From VGBK01 sp964548475 (GTDB taxonomy: Bacteria > Actinomycetota > Acidimicrobiia > Spongiisociales > UBA11373): a DNA stretch of 18,453 bases. Position 1 is the first letter of the stretch. Each line of letters opens with the position of its first letter. Made by a program: the position numbers and the translations under genes. The notes beneath the pieces are model-generated. The model did not search any database, was not told the DNA's origin, and saw nothing but the letters and a program-made list of their open reading frames with translations. Positions 1-7,493 of this stretch are shown here, one piece after another. The stretch covers positions 1 through 18,453 of the forward strand of contig CAZJRF010000034.1 in assembly GCA_964548475.1 (NCBI GenBank). Direction: 5' to 3'.

Positions 1-267
1 CACTGCAACGTCATCCCCCTCAACCCCACTCCATCGACCGACTACCGGGCCCCGGGCCGGGAGGCAGTGCGGTCATTCGTGGAGGCGGTGAGACGGGCCG
101 GTGCCAACGTCACCCTCCGGGATACGCGGGGACGGGGGATCGACGCGGCCTGCGGCCAGCTGCGCTCCCGCCACGCCGGCCCGGATGCGGCCGACGACCT
201 GGGCGCGTCTGGAGGACAGGCAGGCCCCGAGAAAGGGCGGGATGGAGTCAGAGGGCAACGGTGTTGA
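1..267 (+). CDS. rlmN: 23S rRNA/tRNA adenine-C2 methyltransferase RlmN, C-terminal fragment
   Basis: Open from base 1 to TGA at 265-267; the 5' part lies outside the window. The 88 visible residues begin with HCNVIPLNPTP and continue through VTLRDTRGRGIDAACGQL. These are the radical-SAM methyltransferase C-terminal signatures of RlmN, which methylates C2 of A2503 in 23S rRNA and A37 in some tRNAs. The Cys of ACGQL corresponds to the catalytic cysteine (Cys355 in E. coli) that carries the methyl group and forms the protein-RNA intermediate. About 30 residues follow this motif and look like a low-conservation tail. A Cfr-type paralogue is the alternative, but the IDAACGQL context is typical of RlmN. 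Only the end of the gene can be judged. Confidence 0.9.
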   Translation, partial: HCNVIPLNPTPSTDYRAPGREAVRSFVEAVRRAGANVTLRDTRGRGIDAACGQLRSRHAGPDAADDLGASGGQAGPEKGRDGVRGQRC

Positions 268-281
268 GGCTAGTGGACCGA

Positions 282-287
282 TAGGCT
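282..287 (+). promoter_or_regulatory. -10-like hexamer TAGGCT before the peroxiredoxin gene
   Basis: TAGGCT fits TAnnnT and lies 25 bases before the chosen ATG at 313. That leaves room for a short leader carrying the GGAGG ribosome site at 303-307. No convincing -35 box is visible. Confidence 0.3.
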
Positions 288-312
288 CTCCCCCCATGCT
301 GTGGAGGTGCCC

Positions 313-783
313 ATGCTCGTCGAAGGCGACCCCGCCCCTGTCTTCTCACTGACCGACCACACGGGATCCACCGTCTCGTCGGCGGACTACGCCGGGCAAC
401 GGCTGCTGGTGTACTTCTACCCCAAGGCGTTCACCCCCGGCTGCACCACCCAGGCCTGCGATCTGCGCGACCGCGATCAGGCCTTTCGCGAAGCCGGCTG
501 GCAGATCGTGGGAATCAGCCCCGACCCGCCCGAGCGCCTGGCTCGTTTCCGGGAGAAGCACCGTCTCACCTTCCCCCTCCTCTCCGATCCCGACCACCGG
601 GTGGCCGAAGCCTATGGGTCCTGGGGAACCAAGCAGAGCTACGGGCGCCCTTCCCGAGGCTTGATCCGCTCCACCTTCTCCATCGGCCCCGACGGGCGCC
701 TCGTGGGCGTCTGGCGCAACGTGCGGGCCGCCGGCCACGCCGACCGCATCGCCGCCCACCTGGGCATCCCGGCCGCTTCCTGA
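313..783 (+). CDS. BCP/AhpC-TSA family peroxiredoxin (thiol peroxidase)
   Basis: A 156-residue cytoplasmic peroxiredoxin that reduces hydrogen and organic peroxides using thioredoxin-type donors. The peroxidatic cysteine is Cys44 in TPGCT. A second cysteine, Cys49, five residues later gives the atypical two-Cys arrangement of bacterioferritin-comigratory protein (PrxQ type). VYFYPKAFTPGC is the usual active-site lead-in, and GWQIVGISPDPPERLARF and FPLLSDPDHRVAEAYGSWG follow in the expected order. I chose ATG 313 because GGAGG at 303-307 sits five bases upstream; GTG 301 would add four residues (MEVP) and place the ribosome site inside the gene. The protein length is normal for the family. It stands alone between rlmN and the VanW gene. 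Confidence 0.9.
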   Translation: MLVEGDPAPVFSLTDHTGSTVSSADYAGQRLLVYFYPKAFTPGCTTQACDLRDRDQAFREAGWQIVGISPDPPERLARFREKHRLTFPLLSDPDHRVAEAYGSWGTKQSYGRPSRGLIRSTFSIGPDGRLVGVWRNVRAAGHADRIAAHLGIPAAS

Positions 784-814
784 CGAGGAACCCGGCACAG
801 CAGGGGCGCCCCGG

Positions 815-820
815 TACAAT
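815..820 (+). promoter_or_regulatory. -10-like hexamer TACAAT before the VanW gene
   Basis: TACAAT is close to the sigma-70 consensus TATAAT and lies in the 69-base gap between the peroxiredoxin and VanW genes. It is 32 bases before ATG 853. No TTGACA-like -35 box is visible 16-18 bases upstream. Confidence 0.45.
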
Positions 821-852
821 CCGTCGGGCCGCAGCCGACCCGCTCTTCTCGC

Positions 853-2682
853 ATGTCAAAAACCCTCCGCATAATCCTCATAACCCTGCTCGTGCCCGTG
901 GGCCTGGCCCTCATGGTGGGCATCGTGTTCGCCTCCGATCGCCTCACCAGAGGTGGGGAGGTGCTGGGCCGGGTGACCGTGGCCGGCGTCCGGTTGGGGG
1001 GACTCAGCGAGCAGGACGCCCGGGCCGCCCTGCAAGGCCTGGAAGACCGGCTGGCGGGCACCCCGGTGCCGGTGGTCGTGGCCGGCCACCGCTTCTCCCT
1101 GGATCCGGGCACGGTCGGCTTCGACGTAGACGAGGACGCCCTCGTGGCCCGGGCCATGGAGCACGGGCGGGAAGGCCACCTGGGCACCCAATTCGGCTGG
1201 TGGTTGAACCAGCTCGGGGACGATGAGTTGAACCTGCCGATCCCCTACACCTTCGACTCCACCGCCCTCACCTCCGTGGTAACCGAGTGGGAGAGGTCCG
1301 GCCTGGACGACCCGCCGTTCCCCGGCGAGGTGGCGGTGGCCGATGGCGAGGTCGTCTTCCGTTATCCGGCCGCCGGGACGGGCATCGATCGCGAGCAGGC
1401 GGTGCAACTCCTCAACGACGCCCTCGGCGACACGGGCCGGGCCGAAGTGAAGCTACCCACTCGCCCGATCGACCCCCCGCTGACCGACGCCGACATCGAC
1501 GCGGTGGTCGCCCGGGCGCGATCGCTGCTCGACGGGGATGTGACCCTGGTGAGCGGGGTGACGCGCGGCCGGCTGGTCATCCTGTCTTCCGTGCTGGGGC
1601 GGTCCCTTTCGGTGCAGCGCGACGACCGGGTCTCCCCCCCTGCCTTCACCTTCTCCTGGGACCCGACCCCGCTGCAGGCCTACGCCGCGACTCGCACCGA
1701 GGGGCTGACCACCGAGCCGGTGAATGCGGAACTGCTCATCGATAAGTACACCGATCAGGTGACCGTCAAGCCCGGCTTCGCCGCCCGGGTGCCCGACCTG
1801 GACGTCCTGGCGGCCCGGGTGGAGCAGGCCGTCCGCTCGACCAACCGGGCGGCCATCCTCCCCTACCGGGACGGGATCCCGCCCGAGGTGACCACCGCCG
1901 ACATCGAGGCGCTGGGGATCACCGGCCTCATCGGCGAGTTCACCACCCCCCACAATTGCTGCGAGCCGCGGGTGACCAACATCCACCTCATCGCCGACGC
2001 CGTCGACGGGGTCATGGTCACGCCGGGCGAGACCTGGTCGTTGAACGAGCACGTCGGGCAGCGCACCGCCGCCCAGGGCTACGTGCCGGCCCCGGCCATC
2101 ATCGCCGGCGAGCTGACCTGCTGCGACAGCCCCATCAACATCGGCGGGGGCACCAGCCAGTTCACCACCACCCTGTTCAACGCGATCTTCTTCGCCGGGC
2201 TCGAGGACGTGGCCCACACCCCCCATTCCACCTGGATCTCCCGCTACCCGGAGGGGCGGGAAGCCACGCTGGGCTGGCCGGTGCCCGATCTGGTCTTCCG
2301 CAATGACACCGAGAACGCGGTGATCATCCACACCCTGTACACCGACACCTCGGTGACCGCCAAGATCTACGGGGACAACGGCGGCCTGCAGGTGGAGGCC
2401 GGCCTCTCCGAGCGGTACAACTACACCCCGGTCATCACCCGCTACGTGCGCAACGCCGAAGTCCCTCCCGGCGAGGAGCGCGTGAAGCAATCCGGCTCCG
2501 GGGGCTGGTCGGTGGACGTCTTCCGCTACATCACCTACCCCGACGGTACCGAGACCACCGAGAAGGGGACCTGGCATTACACCGGGCTGTACGAGATCAT
2601 CGAACGCCACCCCTGCATGTTCAACGACAGCTGCCCGGAGCCGGAGCCCGAGCCGGAGCCCGAGCCCGAGCCCGGCGAGTAG
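853..2682 (+). CDS. VanW/YoaR-like membrane-anchored envelope protein
   Basis: A 609-residue protein with one N-terminal hydrophobic segment (about residues 5-27, uncleaved anchor or signal). It is followed by repeated putative peptidoglycan-binding (PG_binding_4-like) modules: one near residues 38-120 and another near 210-360. A VanW domain runs from about 368 to 510 (TNIHLIADAV, GETWSLNEHVG, GGGTSQFTTTLFNA, HSTWISRYPEGREAT). A G5-like C-terminal part follows. The tail is a run of alternating Glu-Pro. VanW proteins occur in some vancomycin-resistance clusters but are common envelope proteins in Actinomycetota and Bacillota, and their biochemical role is unsettled; no resistance genes are nearby. 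Cysteine pairs occur at NCCEPR and TCCDSP. There is no clear Shine-Dalgarno before ATG 853; the 26 bases upstream are pyrimidine-rich. Confidence 0.88.
   Translation: MSKTLRIILITLLVPVGLALMVGIVFASDRLTRGGEVLGRVTVAGVRLGGLSEQDARAALQGLEDRLAGTPVPVVVAGHRFSLDPGTVGFDVDEDALVARAMEHGREGHLGTQFGWWLNQLGDDELNLPIPYTFDSTALTSVVTEWERSGLDDPPFPGEVAVADGEVVFRYPAAGTGIDREQAVQLLNDALGDTGRAEVKLPTRPIDPPLTDADIDAVVARARSLLDGDVTLVSGVTRGRLVILSSVLGRSLSVQRDDRVSPPAFTFSWDPTPLQAYAATRTEGLTTEPVNAELLIDKYTDQVTVKPGFAARVPDLDVLAARVEQAVRSTNRAAILPYRDGIPPEVTTADIEALGITGLIGEFTTPHNCCEPRVTNIHLIADAVDGVMVTPGETWSLNEHVGQRTAAQGYVPAPAIIAGELTCCDSPINIGGGTSQFTTTLFNAIFFAGLEDVAHTPHSTWISRYPEGREATLGWPVPDLVFRNDTENAVIIHTLYTDTSVTAKIYGDNGGLQVEAGLSERYNYTPVITRYVRNAEVPPGEERVKQSGSGGWSVDVFRYITYPDGTETTEKGTWHYTGLYEIIERHPCMFNDSCPEPEPEPEPEPEPGE
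2635..2673 (+). repeat. Glu-Pro tandem repeat at the VanW protein C-terminus
   Basis: A hexanucleotide-type repeat built from CCG/CCC GAG codons encodes alternating Pro-Glu just before the stop. It is in frame and probably forms a rigid acidic wall-associated tail. Repeat number may vary by slippage. Confidence 0.8.
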
Positions 2683-2734
2683 CCGCCGCTCTTCGATTCC
2701 CGTTCTGTGCCCGGCTTCCCCGGCCGGCGGTACG

Positions 2735-2740
2735 TACCAT
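2735..2740 (+). promoter_or_regulatory. -10-like hexamer TACCAT
   Basis: TACCAT lies 24 bases before ATG 2765, with AGGAGG at 2755-2760 between them. This is consistent with a short leadered transcript for the reductoisomerase-like gene. Confidence 0.4.
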
Positions 2741-2764
2741 CGGGCCGTCCGACCAGGAGGCGAC

Positions 2765-3757
2765 ATGAGCGGGGTGATCTTCTACCGGGAGCAGGACGCC
2801 GACCCCCGGGTCCTGCATGAGCAGTGCGTGTCGGTGATCGGCTACGGGAACCTGGGGCGGTCCATGGCCCTGAACCTGCGGGACAGCGGCCTGCCGGTGT
2901 TGGTGGGCAACATCGACGACACCTACCGGCGAACGGCCGCCGACGACGGCTTCGATGTCCTCGACATCTCCGACGCGGTCGAGGCCGCCTGCCTGGTGTA
3001 CATGCTGATCCCCGACGAGGCCATACCTGGCTGCTTTTCCGCCGACGTTCGTCCCCACCTCCGCCCCGGCCAGGCCGTTGCCTTCGCCTCGGGCTACCCC
3101 CTGGCCTTCGCCCTCCTGGACCTGCCCCGGAACATCGACGTGCTCCTGCTGGCCCCCCGCATGCTCGGCGAGGAGGTGCGTCGCACCTATCAGGCGGGAG
3201 AGGGCTTCTTCGCCTACGTGTCGGTTGAACAGGACACCTCCGGCCGGGCCACCGAGCGCCTTCTCGCCCTGGCCGCCGCCACCGGGTGCTTGCGCAAGGG
3301 CGCCATGCCGCTGAGCGCCCGCCAGGAGGCCTTGCTCGACTTGCTCATCGAGCAGACCGTGGGGCCCTACCTGGGCACGGCCATCCAGCTGGCCTTCTTC
3401 CTCGGGGTGGAGGCCGGGCTCCCCTCCGAGGCAATGGTGCTGGAGATGTACATGTCGGGAGAGATGTCCCGCACCTTCCAGGCCTTCGCCGAGGCCGGCT
3501 TCATGCAGTCGGTGGGCTGGCACGGGGCGGTGGCCCAGTACGGAGGCTTCGTTCGGACCCTTGAGGTGGACCGGGAAGCGATGCAGCGCATGTTCTCCTC
3601 GGTGTTGGAGGACATCCGCAGCGGCGGGTTTGCCCGCCGCTTCCAGGAGGAGCACGACGCCGGCTACCCCACCCTGGGCGCTATCAACGCGGTCAAGAAG
3701 GCGGGGAACCCGATGACCGAGGCCGAACAGCGGGTACGGGCGGCACTCGGCGGCTGA
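2765..3757 (+). CDS. Ketol-acid reductoisomerase-like protein (divergent KARI paralogue)
   Basis: A 330-residue Rossmann protein. Residues 22-31 (VSVIGYGNLG) match the nucleotide-binding loop of IlvC. LNLRDSGLPVLVG, LIPDEAIPG, LLLAPRMLGEEVRRTY and DTSGRATERLLALAAATG line up with class I KARI, and the metal-binding DLxxEQ motif is kept (Asp192, Glu196). Important differences by manual alignment: the active-site His of SHGFN is Ser109; the Lys of APKGPG is Arg132; the second-helix metal ligands are only partly kept (Glu227 aligns, the next Glu aligns with Ser231); and the substrate Ser of SxSNTAEYG is lost in WHGAVAQYGG. The NADPH-phosphate loop reads NIDDTYR, whose acidic residues suggest NADH. 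It is therefore probably an oxidoreductase of another 2-oxo or hydroxy acid, not the valine/isoleucine enzyme. AGGAGG precedes the ATG by four bases. No ilvB, ilvN or ilvD is nearby. Confidence 0.75.
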   Translation: MSGVIFYREQDADPRVLHEQCVSVIGYGNLGRSMALNLRDSGLPVLVGNIDDTYRRTAADDGFDVLDISDAVEAACLVYMLIPDEAIPGCFSADVRPHLRPGQAVAFASGYPLAFALLDLPRNIDVLLLAPRMLGEEVRRTYQAGEGFFAYVSVEQDTSGRATERLLALAAATGCLRKGAMPLSARQEALLDLLIEQTVGPYLGTAIQLAFFLGVEAGLPSEAMVLEMYMSGEMSRTFQAFAEAGFMQSVGWHGAVAQYGGFVRTLEVDREAMQRMFSSVLEDIRSGGFARRFQEEHDAGYPTLGAINAVKKAGNPMTEAEQRVRAALGG

Positions 3758-3774
3758 CCGGCCCGGCCAGCCGG
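3758..3774. terminator. Possible bidirectional terminator hairpin
   Basis: CCGGC (3758-3762) and GCCGG (3770-3774) form a 5-bp stem around a 7-base loop. It fills the 27-base gap between the convergent KARI-like and aldehyde dehydrogenase genes. There is no T-tract on either side, so its strength is doubtful. Confidence 0.25.
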
Positions 3775-3784
3775 GTGTCGCGCC

Positions 3785-5209
3785 TCAGCGCCCCGCCAGC
3801 CGGCGCAGCAGGCGCAGCCGGAGGGCGGCACCGCCCCGGCGCGGGAACCAGTAGATCTCGCGGCGCAGACGCAGACGGCTCTCGGTGACCGAGACCGGGT
3901 AGGAGAAGCCGCGCAGGCCCTCGCCGGCGCCGGTTCGCCCCCAGCCCGAGGCGCCCACCCCACCGAAGGGAAGGCTGGGAATGCCGTAGTTGATCAGCGC
4001 ATCGTTGATGGCCACGGTTCCTGCCCGCAGCCGGGAAGCCACCTGCCTCCCCCGCGCCGGGTCCCCGGTCCACACCGAAGCATGCAGCCCGAACGGGGAG
4101 TCGTTGGCCAGCGCGACGGCCTGGTTCTCGTCGGCGACGCTCATCACCGGCAGCACCGGGCCGAAAGTCTCCTCCCGCATCACCGCCATGGAGTGGTTGA
4201 CCCCCAAGAGGACCGTGGGGGCGTAGAAGCGGCCACCCACCCGCTCCCCGCCGGCAAGGAGCACCGCCCCGTCCGCCACCGCGTCGGCGACCTGCGCCTC
4301 GATCACCTCCATCTGTCCCGGCCCGAACACCGGCCCGATTCCCCGACGGGGGTCGTCGGAGGGGGCCACGTCCTCCAGCGCGCGCCGCAAGGCCTCCACG
4401 AAGCGCTCGTACAGCCCCTCGACCACGTAGACCCGCTCCACCGACACGCAGGCCTGGCCGGCCCCGAAGAAACCTCCCCACACCGCCCCTCGGGCGGCGC
4501 GCACCGGGTCGGCGTCCTCCAGCACCACCATGGGGTGCTTGCCGCCCAGCTCGAGCAGGACGGGGATCAGCCGCCCGGCGGCCAGGGCGGCCACCTCCCG
4601 CCCCACCACCGACGACCCCGTGAAGGAGACCACGTCCACGCCGCCGGTGACCAGCGCCCGGCCGATGTCAGGGCCCCCCTGCACCACCTGCAGCAGGCCG
4701 TCGGGCAGGCCGGCCGCCTCGATCACCTCGGCCACCAGGGCCCCCGAGCGGGGAGTGGCACTCGAAGGCTTCAACACCACCCCGCAGCCGGCCGCCAGGG
4801 CGGTCAGGGCCGGTTGGAAGGAGAGGAAGAACGGGAAGTTCCAGGGGGAGATCACCCCGGCCACTCCCAGCGGCCGCAGCTCCACCCGGGCCCGCTTGGT
4901 GATGATGGGGAATGAGTCCACACGGCGGGCGGCCAGATGCAGGTGAGCGGTCCGGGCCAGGTAACGGGCGTGGATGGCGGCCGGCAGCAGCTCGCCTTCG
5001 ATGGCCGGGATCATCCCCTTCCCGGTCTCGGCGGCCACCACTTCGGCGATGTGAGCCGCCCTATCTACCAGGGCCCGCTTCACCGCCCGCAGGCCTTCCG
5101 CGCGCTCCTCCAGGGTCAACGAGGCCCACACCGTCTGCGCGCTCCGGGCCTCCGCAACCGCCGCCGCCACCATCCCGGCGCCAAAGGCAGAGGACTGCTC
5201 GGCGGCCAC
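3785..5209 (-). CDS. NAD(P)-dependent aldehyde dehydrogenase
   Basis: A 474-residue member of the aldehyde dehydrogenase superfamily, oxidising an aldehyde to its acid. Visible motifs in order: PWNFPFFLSFQP (binding-pocket Asn near 124), VLKPSSATPRS (cofactor Lys near 147), FTGSSVVGREVA, LELGGKHPMVV (general-base Glu near 220), GAGQACVSVERV (nucleophile Cys near 254) and REETFGPVLPV. It ends with an Arg-rich tail (RLRLRREIYWFPRRGG). The substrate is not readable; succinate-semialdehyde or aromatic/long-chain aldehyde types are possible. I chose GTG 5209, two bases after the stop of the upstream MarC-like gene, with AGGGA nine bases before it. ATG 5173 would give a shorter form. The longer open frame up to 5473 is a shadow of the MarC gene. 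It is the last gene of a three-gene operon. Confidence 0.87.
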   Translation of the reverse strand: MAAEQSSAFGAGMVAAAVAEARSAQTVWASLTLEERAEGLRAVKRALVDRAAHIAEVVAAETGKGMIPAIEGELLPAAIHARYLARTAHLHLAARRVDSFPIITKRARVELRPLGVAGVISPWNFPFFLSFQPALTALAAGCGVVLKPSSATPRSGALVAEVIEAAGLPDGLLQVVQGGPDIGRALVTGGVDVVSFTGSSVVGREVAALAAGRLIPVLLELGGKHPMVVLEDADPVRAARGAVWGGFFGAGQACVSVERVYVVEGLYERFVEALRRALEDVAPSDDPRRGIGPVFGPGQMEVIEAQVADAVADGAVLLAGGERVGGRFYAPTVLLGVNHSMAVMREETFGPVLPVMSVADENQAVALANDSPFGLHASVWTGDPARGRQVASRLRAGTVAINDALINYGIPSLPFGGVGASGWGRTGAGEGLRGFSYPVSVTESRLRLRREIYWFPRRGGAALRLRLLRRLAGR

Positions 5210-5211
5210 GG

Positions 5212-5766
5212 CTACACGTCCCTGATCCCGTCGATGGCCAGCCAGACGCCGACCAGCAGCAGCAACAGACCCAGGCATCGCGATGCCCAGAGCAGCACCC
5301 GGTCGGCCACGGGCCGCCGGGGCACCAGGCCCAGCAAGAAGAGCGCGGCCAGGGCCGATCCCCCGCCGGCCAGGGTGGCCGGGACCCCCTCGCCGGAGCC
5401 GGTGGCTACCGCCAGCGCCATCACCTCGGGGCCGGCCAGCAGCGGGACGCAGATCGGCCAGAGCATCGCCCACCCACCCGCGGGCACCGGCTCGGCCGCC
5501 GGCCGGGGAGTGACGAGAACGTACGCCCCGGCCAGCATCGCGGCGACGCCGGCGGCAATGCGGAAGGTCTCCGGGGTGATCTGCAGGACCCGCAGCAGAG
5601 GCCCCGACCAGCCGGCCAGGGCCGCCACCAGGCCCAGGGCCAGCAGGCTCCCGCCGGCCAGCACCAGGGGGCGGGCCCGGCCACCCTCGGCCTCGGGCAG
5701 CCCGAGGCGGGTCCGGGCCACGTTCAGCGCCGCCAGGTAGGCGATCACCAACAGCGCCACGGTCAC
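5212..5766 (-). CDS. MarC-family-like integral membrane protein
   Basis: A 184-residue, very hydrophobic protein with about five to six predicted membrane segments (near residues 3-17, 34-52, 67-86, 98-120, 130-148 and 160-178). ITPETFRIAAGVAAMLAGAYVL and WPICVPLLAGPEVMALAVATG resemble the two halves of MarC (UPF0056) proteins, in which Pro and Gly residues break the helices. The function of that family is not established, despite the old name multiple antibiotic resistance. GTG 5766 overlaps the stop of the upstream gene by four bases (GTGA), and GGAGG lies seven bases before it, so translation is probably coupled. A LysE- or TerC-like exporter is a less likely alternative. Confidence 0.65.
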   Translation of the reverse strand: MTVALLVIAYLAALNVARTRLGLPEAEGGRARPLVLAGGSLLALGLVAALAGWSGPLLRVLQITPETFRIAAGVAAMLAGAYVLVTPRPAAEPVPAGGWAMLWPICVPLLAGPEVMALAVATGSGEGVPATLAGGGSALAALFLLGLVPRRPVADRVLLWASRCLGLLLLLVGVWLAIDGIRDV

Positions 5767-6938
5767 CCTGCCACCTCCCTTGCCTCGATCACCGGCACCG
5801 CGGCCAGCAGCCCCGACAGCACGTGCTGCACATCGTCCATCTGCACGTAGCCACGGTAGAACCACGCGCCCTGCACCAGGCCGGGCCGAGGGTAAGCAGC
5901 CGCCTCCCCGGCGGTGGACTGCCGTTCCACCATCATGCCGGCGAAGCACGCCAGGCGGTCCTCCACGTTGGGAACCAGGTCGGCCAGCCGCTCGTCCTCC
6001 TGCGCCAGCCGCCGGATGGCGGCAATACCCTCCCCGGCTGTCCCCACCCCGGCCGGCGTCCCGGGCACCCAGCGCACCAGGAGGTTGAGGCCGCTCCCCC
6101 GCCGTTGCGCCTCGAAGCGGAGCCGCACCCCGAAATAGCCGGCCAGCCGGCGCGAGTAGCCCGAGCGCACCTCGTCCAGATGGCCGGGCCCCAGCTCGGC
6201 CAGGGCGTAGGCCGCCCAGTGGTCGGGCATCCGGGTGAGGAACCCCATGTCGCGGTCGCGCTGCAGAGCCAGGTAGTCGAGAGTAGGCAGCGATGCTTCC
6301 CCCCACCCCTCGCCGGGGAAGGCGTCGGCGAGCAGAGCCAGCGCCCAGGCCGCCTCCCCGGTGGCGAATTTCCCCTGGACCGGCACCGCCTGCCGGGTCG
6401 CCGGGTTCCAGTAGCCGTGCATCCTGCCGTCGGGCTGCTGCTGGGCCAGCAGGAACCGCCCCACGCCGCGCATCACGTCGTCGTAGCCGGGGTCGCCGGT
6501 GGCCTGCCGGCGCATGGCCAGCGCCGCCAACAGCAGGGCATTGGAACCGAGCTGCACCTCCTCGCCGGGCGACTGCCAGGCCTGCCAGTCGCCCTCAGAG
6601 AGCAGCCGATCCAGCATGAAGGCCAGCCCCCGGTCGGTGGCCGCCACCACCTCGGGACGGCCGCCCGCCGCCGCGTACTGGTAGAGGGCCATGGTCACCC
6701 CGGCGTGGCGGGTGCCGTTGTAGTCCCGGCTCACCTGGTCGGCGTCCCGGTCGTAGCCGTACACGTAGCGGCCGTCCTCGCCGAGCCCCCGTAGCAGCCA
6801 GGCGGCCGCCTCGTCGATAGCCTCGTTCACCTGGGCCGTGGTCACCACCGGGCACACCTCGGCGGGGACCACGGCGATGCGAAAAACCCCCAGGCCGAGG
6901 CCGAGGATCAGCAGGTGGACCGCCACGCGCCGGGCCAT
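5763..6938 (-). CDS. Secreted or membrane-anchored alpha/alpha-toroid-like protein of unknown function
   Basis: A 391-residue protein. An N-terminal hydrophobic segment (about residues 5-24) follows MARR, so it is a signal peptide or anchor. The rest is helical with repeated elements of the six-hairpin/terpenoid-cyclase type: AAAWLLRGLGEDGRYVYGYD, YNGTRHAGVTMALYQYAAAGG, RGVGRFLLAQQQPDGRMHGYWNP, TGEAAWALALLADAF, MPDHWAAYALAELG and a C-terminal MDDVQHVLSGLL. The Gly-Arg-Tyr turns after each helix resemble prenyltransferase/squalene-cyclase or glycosidase toroids. No catalytic DXDD motif is visible, so I do not assign an enzyme. ATG 6938 sits six bases after a TAACCT hexamer with no ribosome site, suggesting a leaderless message. 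It is the first gene of the operon with the MarC-like and dehydrogenase genes. Confidence 0.65.
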   Translation of the reverse strand: MARRVAVHLLILGLGLGVFRIAVVPAEVCPVVTTAQVNEAIDEAAAWLLRGLGEDGRYVYGYDRDADQVSRDYNGTRHAGVTMALYQYAAAGGRPEVVAATDRGLAFMLDRLLSEGDWQAWQSPGEEVQLGSNALLLAALAMRRQATGDPGYDDVMRGVGRFLLAQQQPDGRMHGYWNPATRQAVPVQGKFATGEAAWALALLADAFPGEGWGEASLPTLDYLALQRDRDMGFLTRMPDHWAAYALAELGPGHLDEVRSGYSRRLAGYFGVRLRFEAQRRGSGLNLLVRWVPGTPAGVGTAGEGIAAIRRLAQEDERLADLVPNVEDRLACFAGMMVERQSTAGEAAAYPRPGLVQGAWFYRGYVQMDDVQHVLSGLLAAVPVIEAREVAG

Positions 6939-6944
6939 GGGGCG

Positions 6945-6950
6945 AGGTTA
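6945..6950 (-). promoter_or_regulatory. -10-like hexamer TAACCT of the toroid/MarC/aldehyde dehydrogenase operon
   Basis: On the minus strand TAACCT ends six bases before ATG 6938. Transcription would therefore start at or beside the A of the start codon. No Shine-Dalgarno is present, supporting leaderless initiation. Confidence 0.5.
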
Positions 6951-6975
6951 GGCGGCCCTCCGGCGGGAGGCGGGC

Positions 6976-7422
6976 TCAGCCCAGGACGAGGCGGCAGATC
7001 ACCTCGCCGTCGTCCACCTCTCCGGTCTCGACGAAGCCGAGCTTCTTATAGAAGCCCTCCGGGCCTCCCTCGGCCGGGACATAAGAGGCACCCAGTTCCG
7101 TCGCCCCGGGCAGGCTGCGCACCCGGTCGATCAGCAGCTCCAACGCCCTGCGTCCGTAGCCTTTCCCCTGGTGCCCGGCGGCCACCATCAGCCGCCACAG
7201 GAAGTACCGGGGCTTCTCCCGATCCTCGTGGAGCATGATGAAACCCACCGGCTCCTCCCCGGCGTAGATGGCGCGAAACCACGCCTTCGGCTCGAAGTGG
7301 GCCTGGGCGATGGACACGGCATTCGGCGCCACGAAGCGATCCTGGCCGGGGCCCACCTGCAGGGCGCAGATCGCCCGCACCGTGTCCCCGGTCACCTCTC
7401 GCAGGCTGACTTCGTCGACCAT
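6976..7422 (-). CDS. GNAT-family N-acetyltransferase, diamine/spermidine acetyltransferase-like
   Basis: A 148-residue GNAT enzyme that moves an acetyl group from acetyl-CoA to an amine. The pattern SLREVTGDTVRAICAL, FVAPNAVSIAQAHF, AWFRAIYAGEEPVGFIMLHED and RYFLWRLMVAAGHQGKGYGRRALELLI matches the BltD/PaiA-like group. HQGKGYG (residues about 90-96) is the acetyl-CoA pyrophosphate loop. EGFYKKLGFVETGEV is the usual C-terminal end. Polyamines or similar small amines are the likely acceptors by family, but this is inference. I chose ATG 7422, preceded by GAGG about seven bases upstream; the open frame up to 7512 runs back through the divergent lipoprotein promoter and lacks family similarity. 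It ends 37 bases before the next gene on the same strand. Confidence 0.83.
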   Translation of the reverse strand: MVDEVSLREVTGDTVRAICALQVGPGQDRFVAPNAVSIAQAHFEPKAWFRAIYAGEEPVGFIMLHEDREKPRYFLWRLMVAAGHQGKGYGRRALELLIDRVRSLPGATELGASYVPAEGGPEGFYKKLGFVETGEVDDGEVICRLVLG

Positions 7423-7481
7423 CTCTCGTCCTCTGCGACAGACCGCCAGGCTACCGGCGCAGCGCTCGCCCGGCGGACGAC

Positions 7482-7487
7482 CACAAT
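7482..7487 (+). promoter_or_regulatory. Weak -10-like hexamer CACAAT
   Basis: CACAAT keeps the key A (position 2) and T (position 6) and ends six bases before ATG 7494. The GGGAG that follows is only one base from the start codon, too close to act as a Shine-Dalgarno. A leaderless start is plausible but weakly supported. Confidence 0.25.
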
Positions 7488-7493
7488 GGGAGC

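Noticed and set aside
853..2682. Vancomycin resistance gene
   Set aside because: VanW domains are widespread in envelope proteins. No vanHAX, vanRS or related genes are in the window.
1453..2766. Long minus-strand open frame of 437 codons
   Set aside because: It lies antisense to the VanW gene, has no recognisable domain and shows the Gly/His/Arg-rich composition of GC-driven shadow frames.
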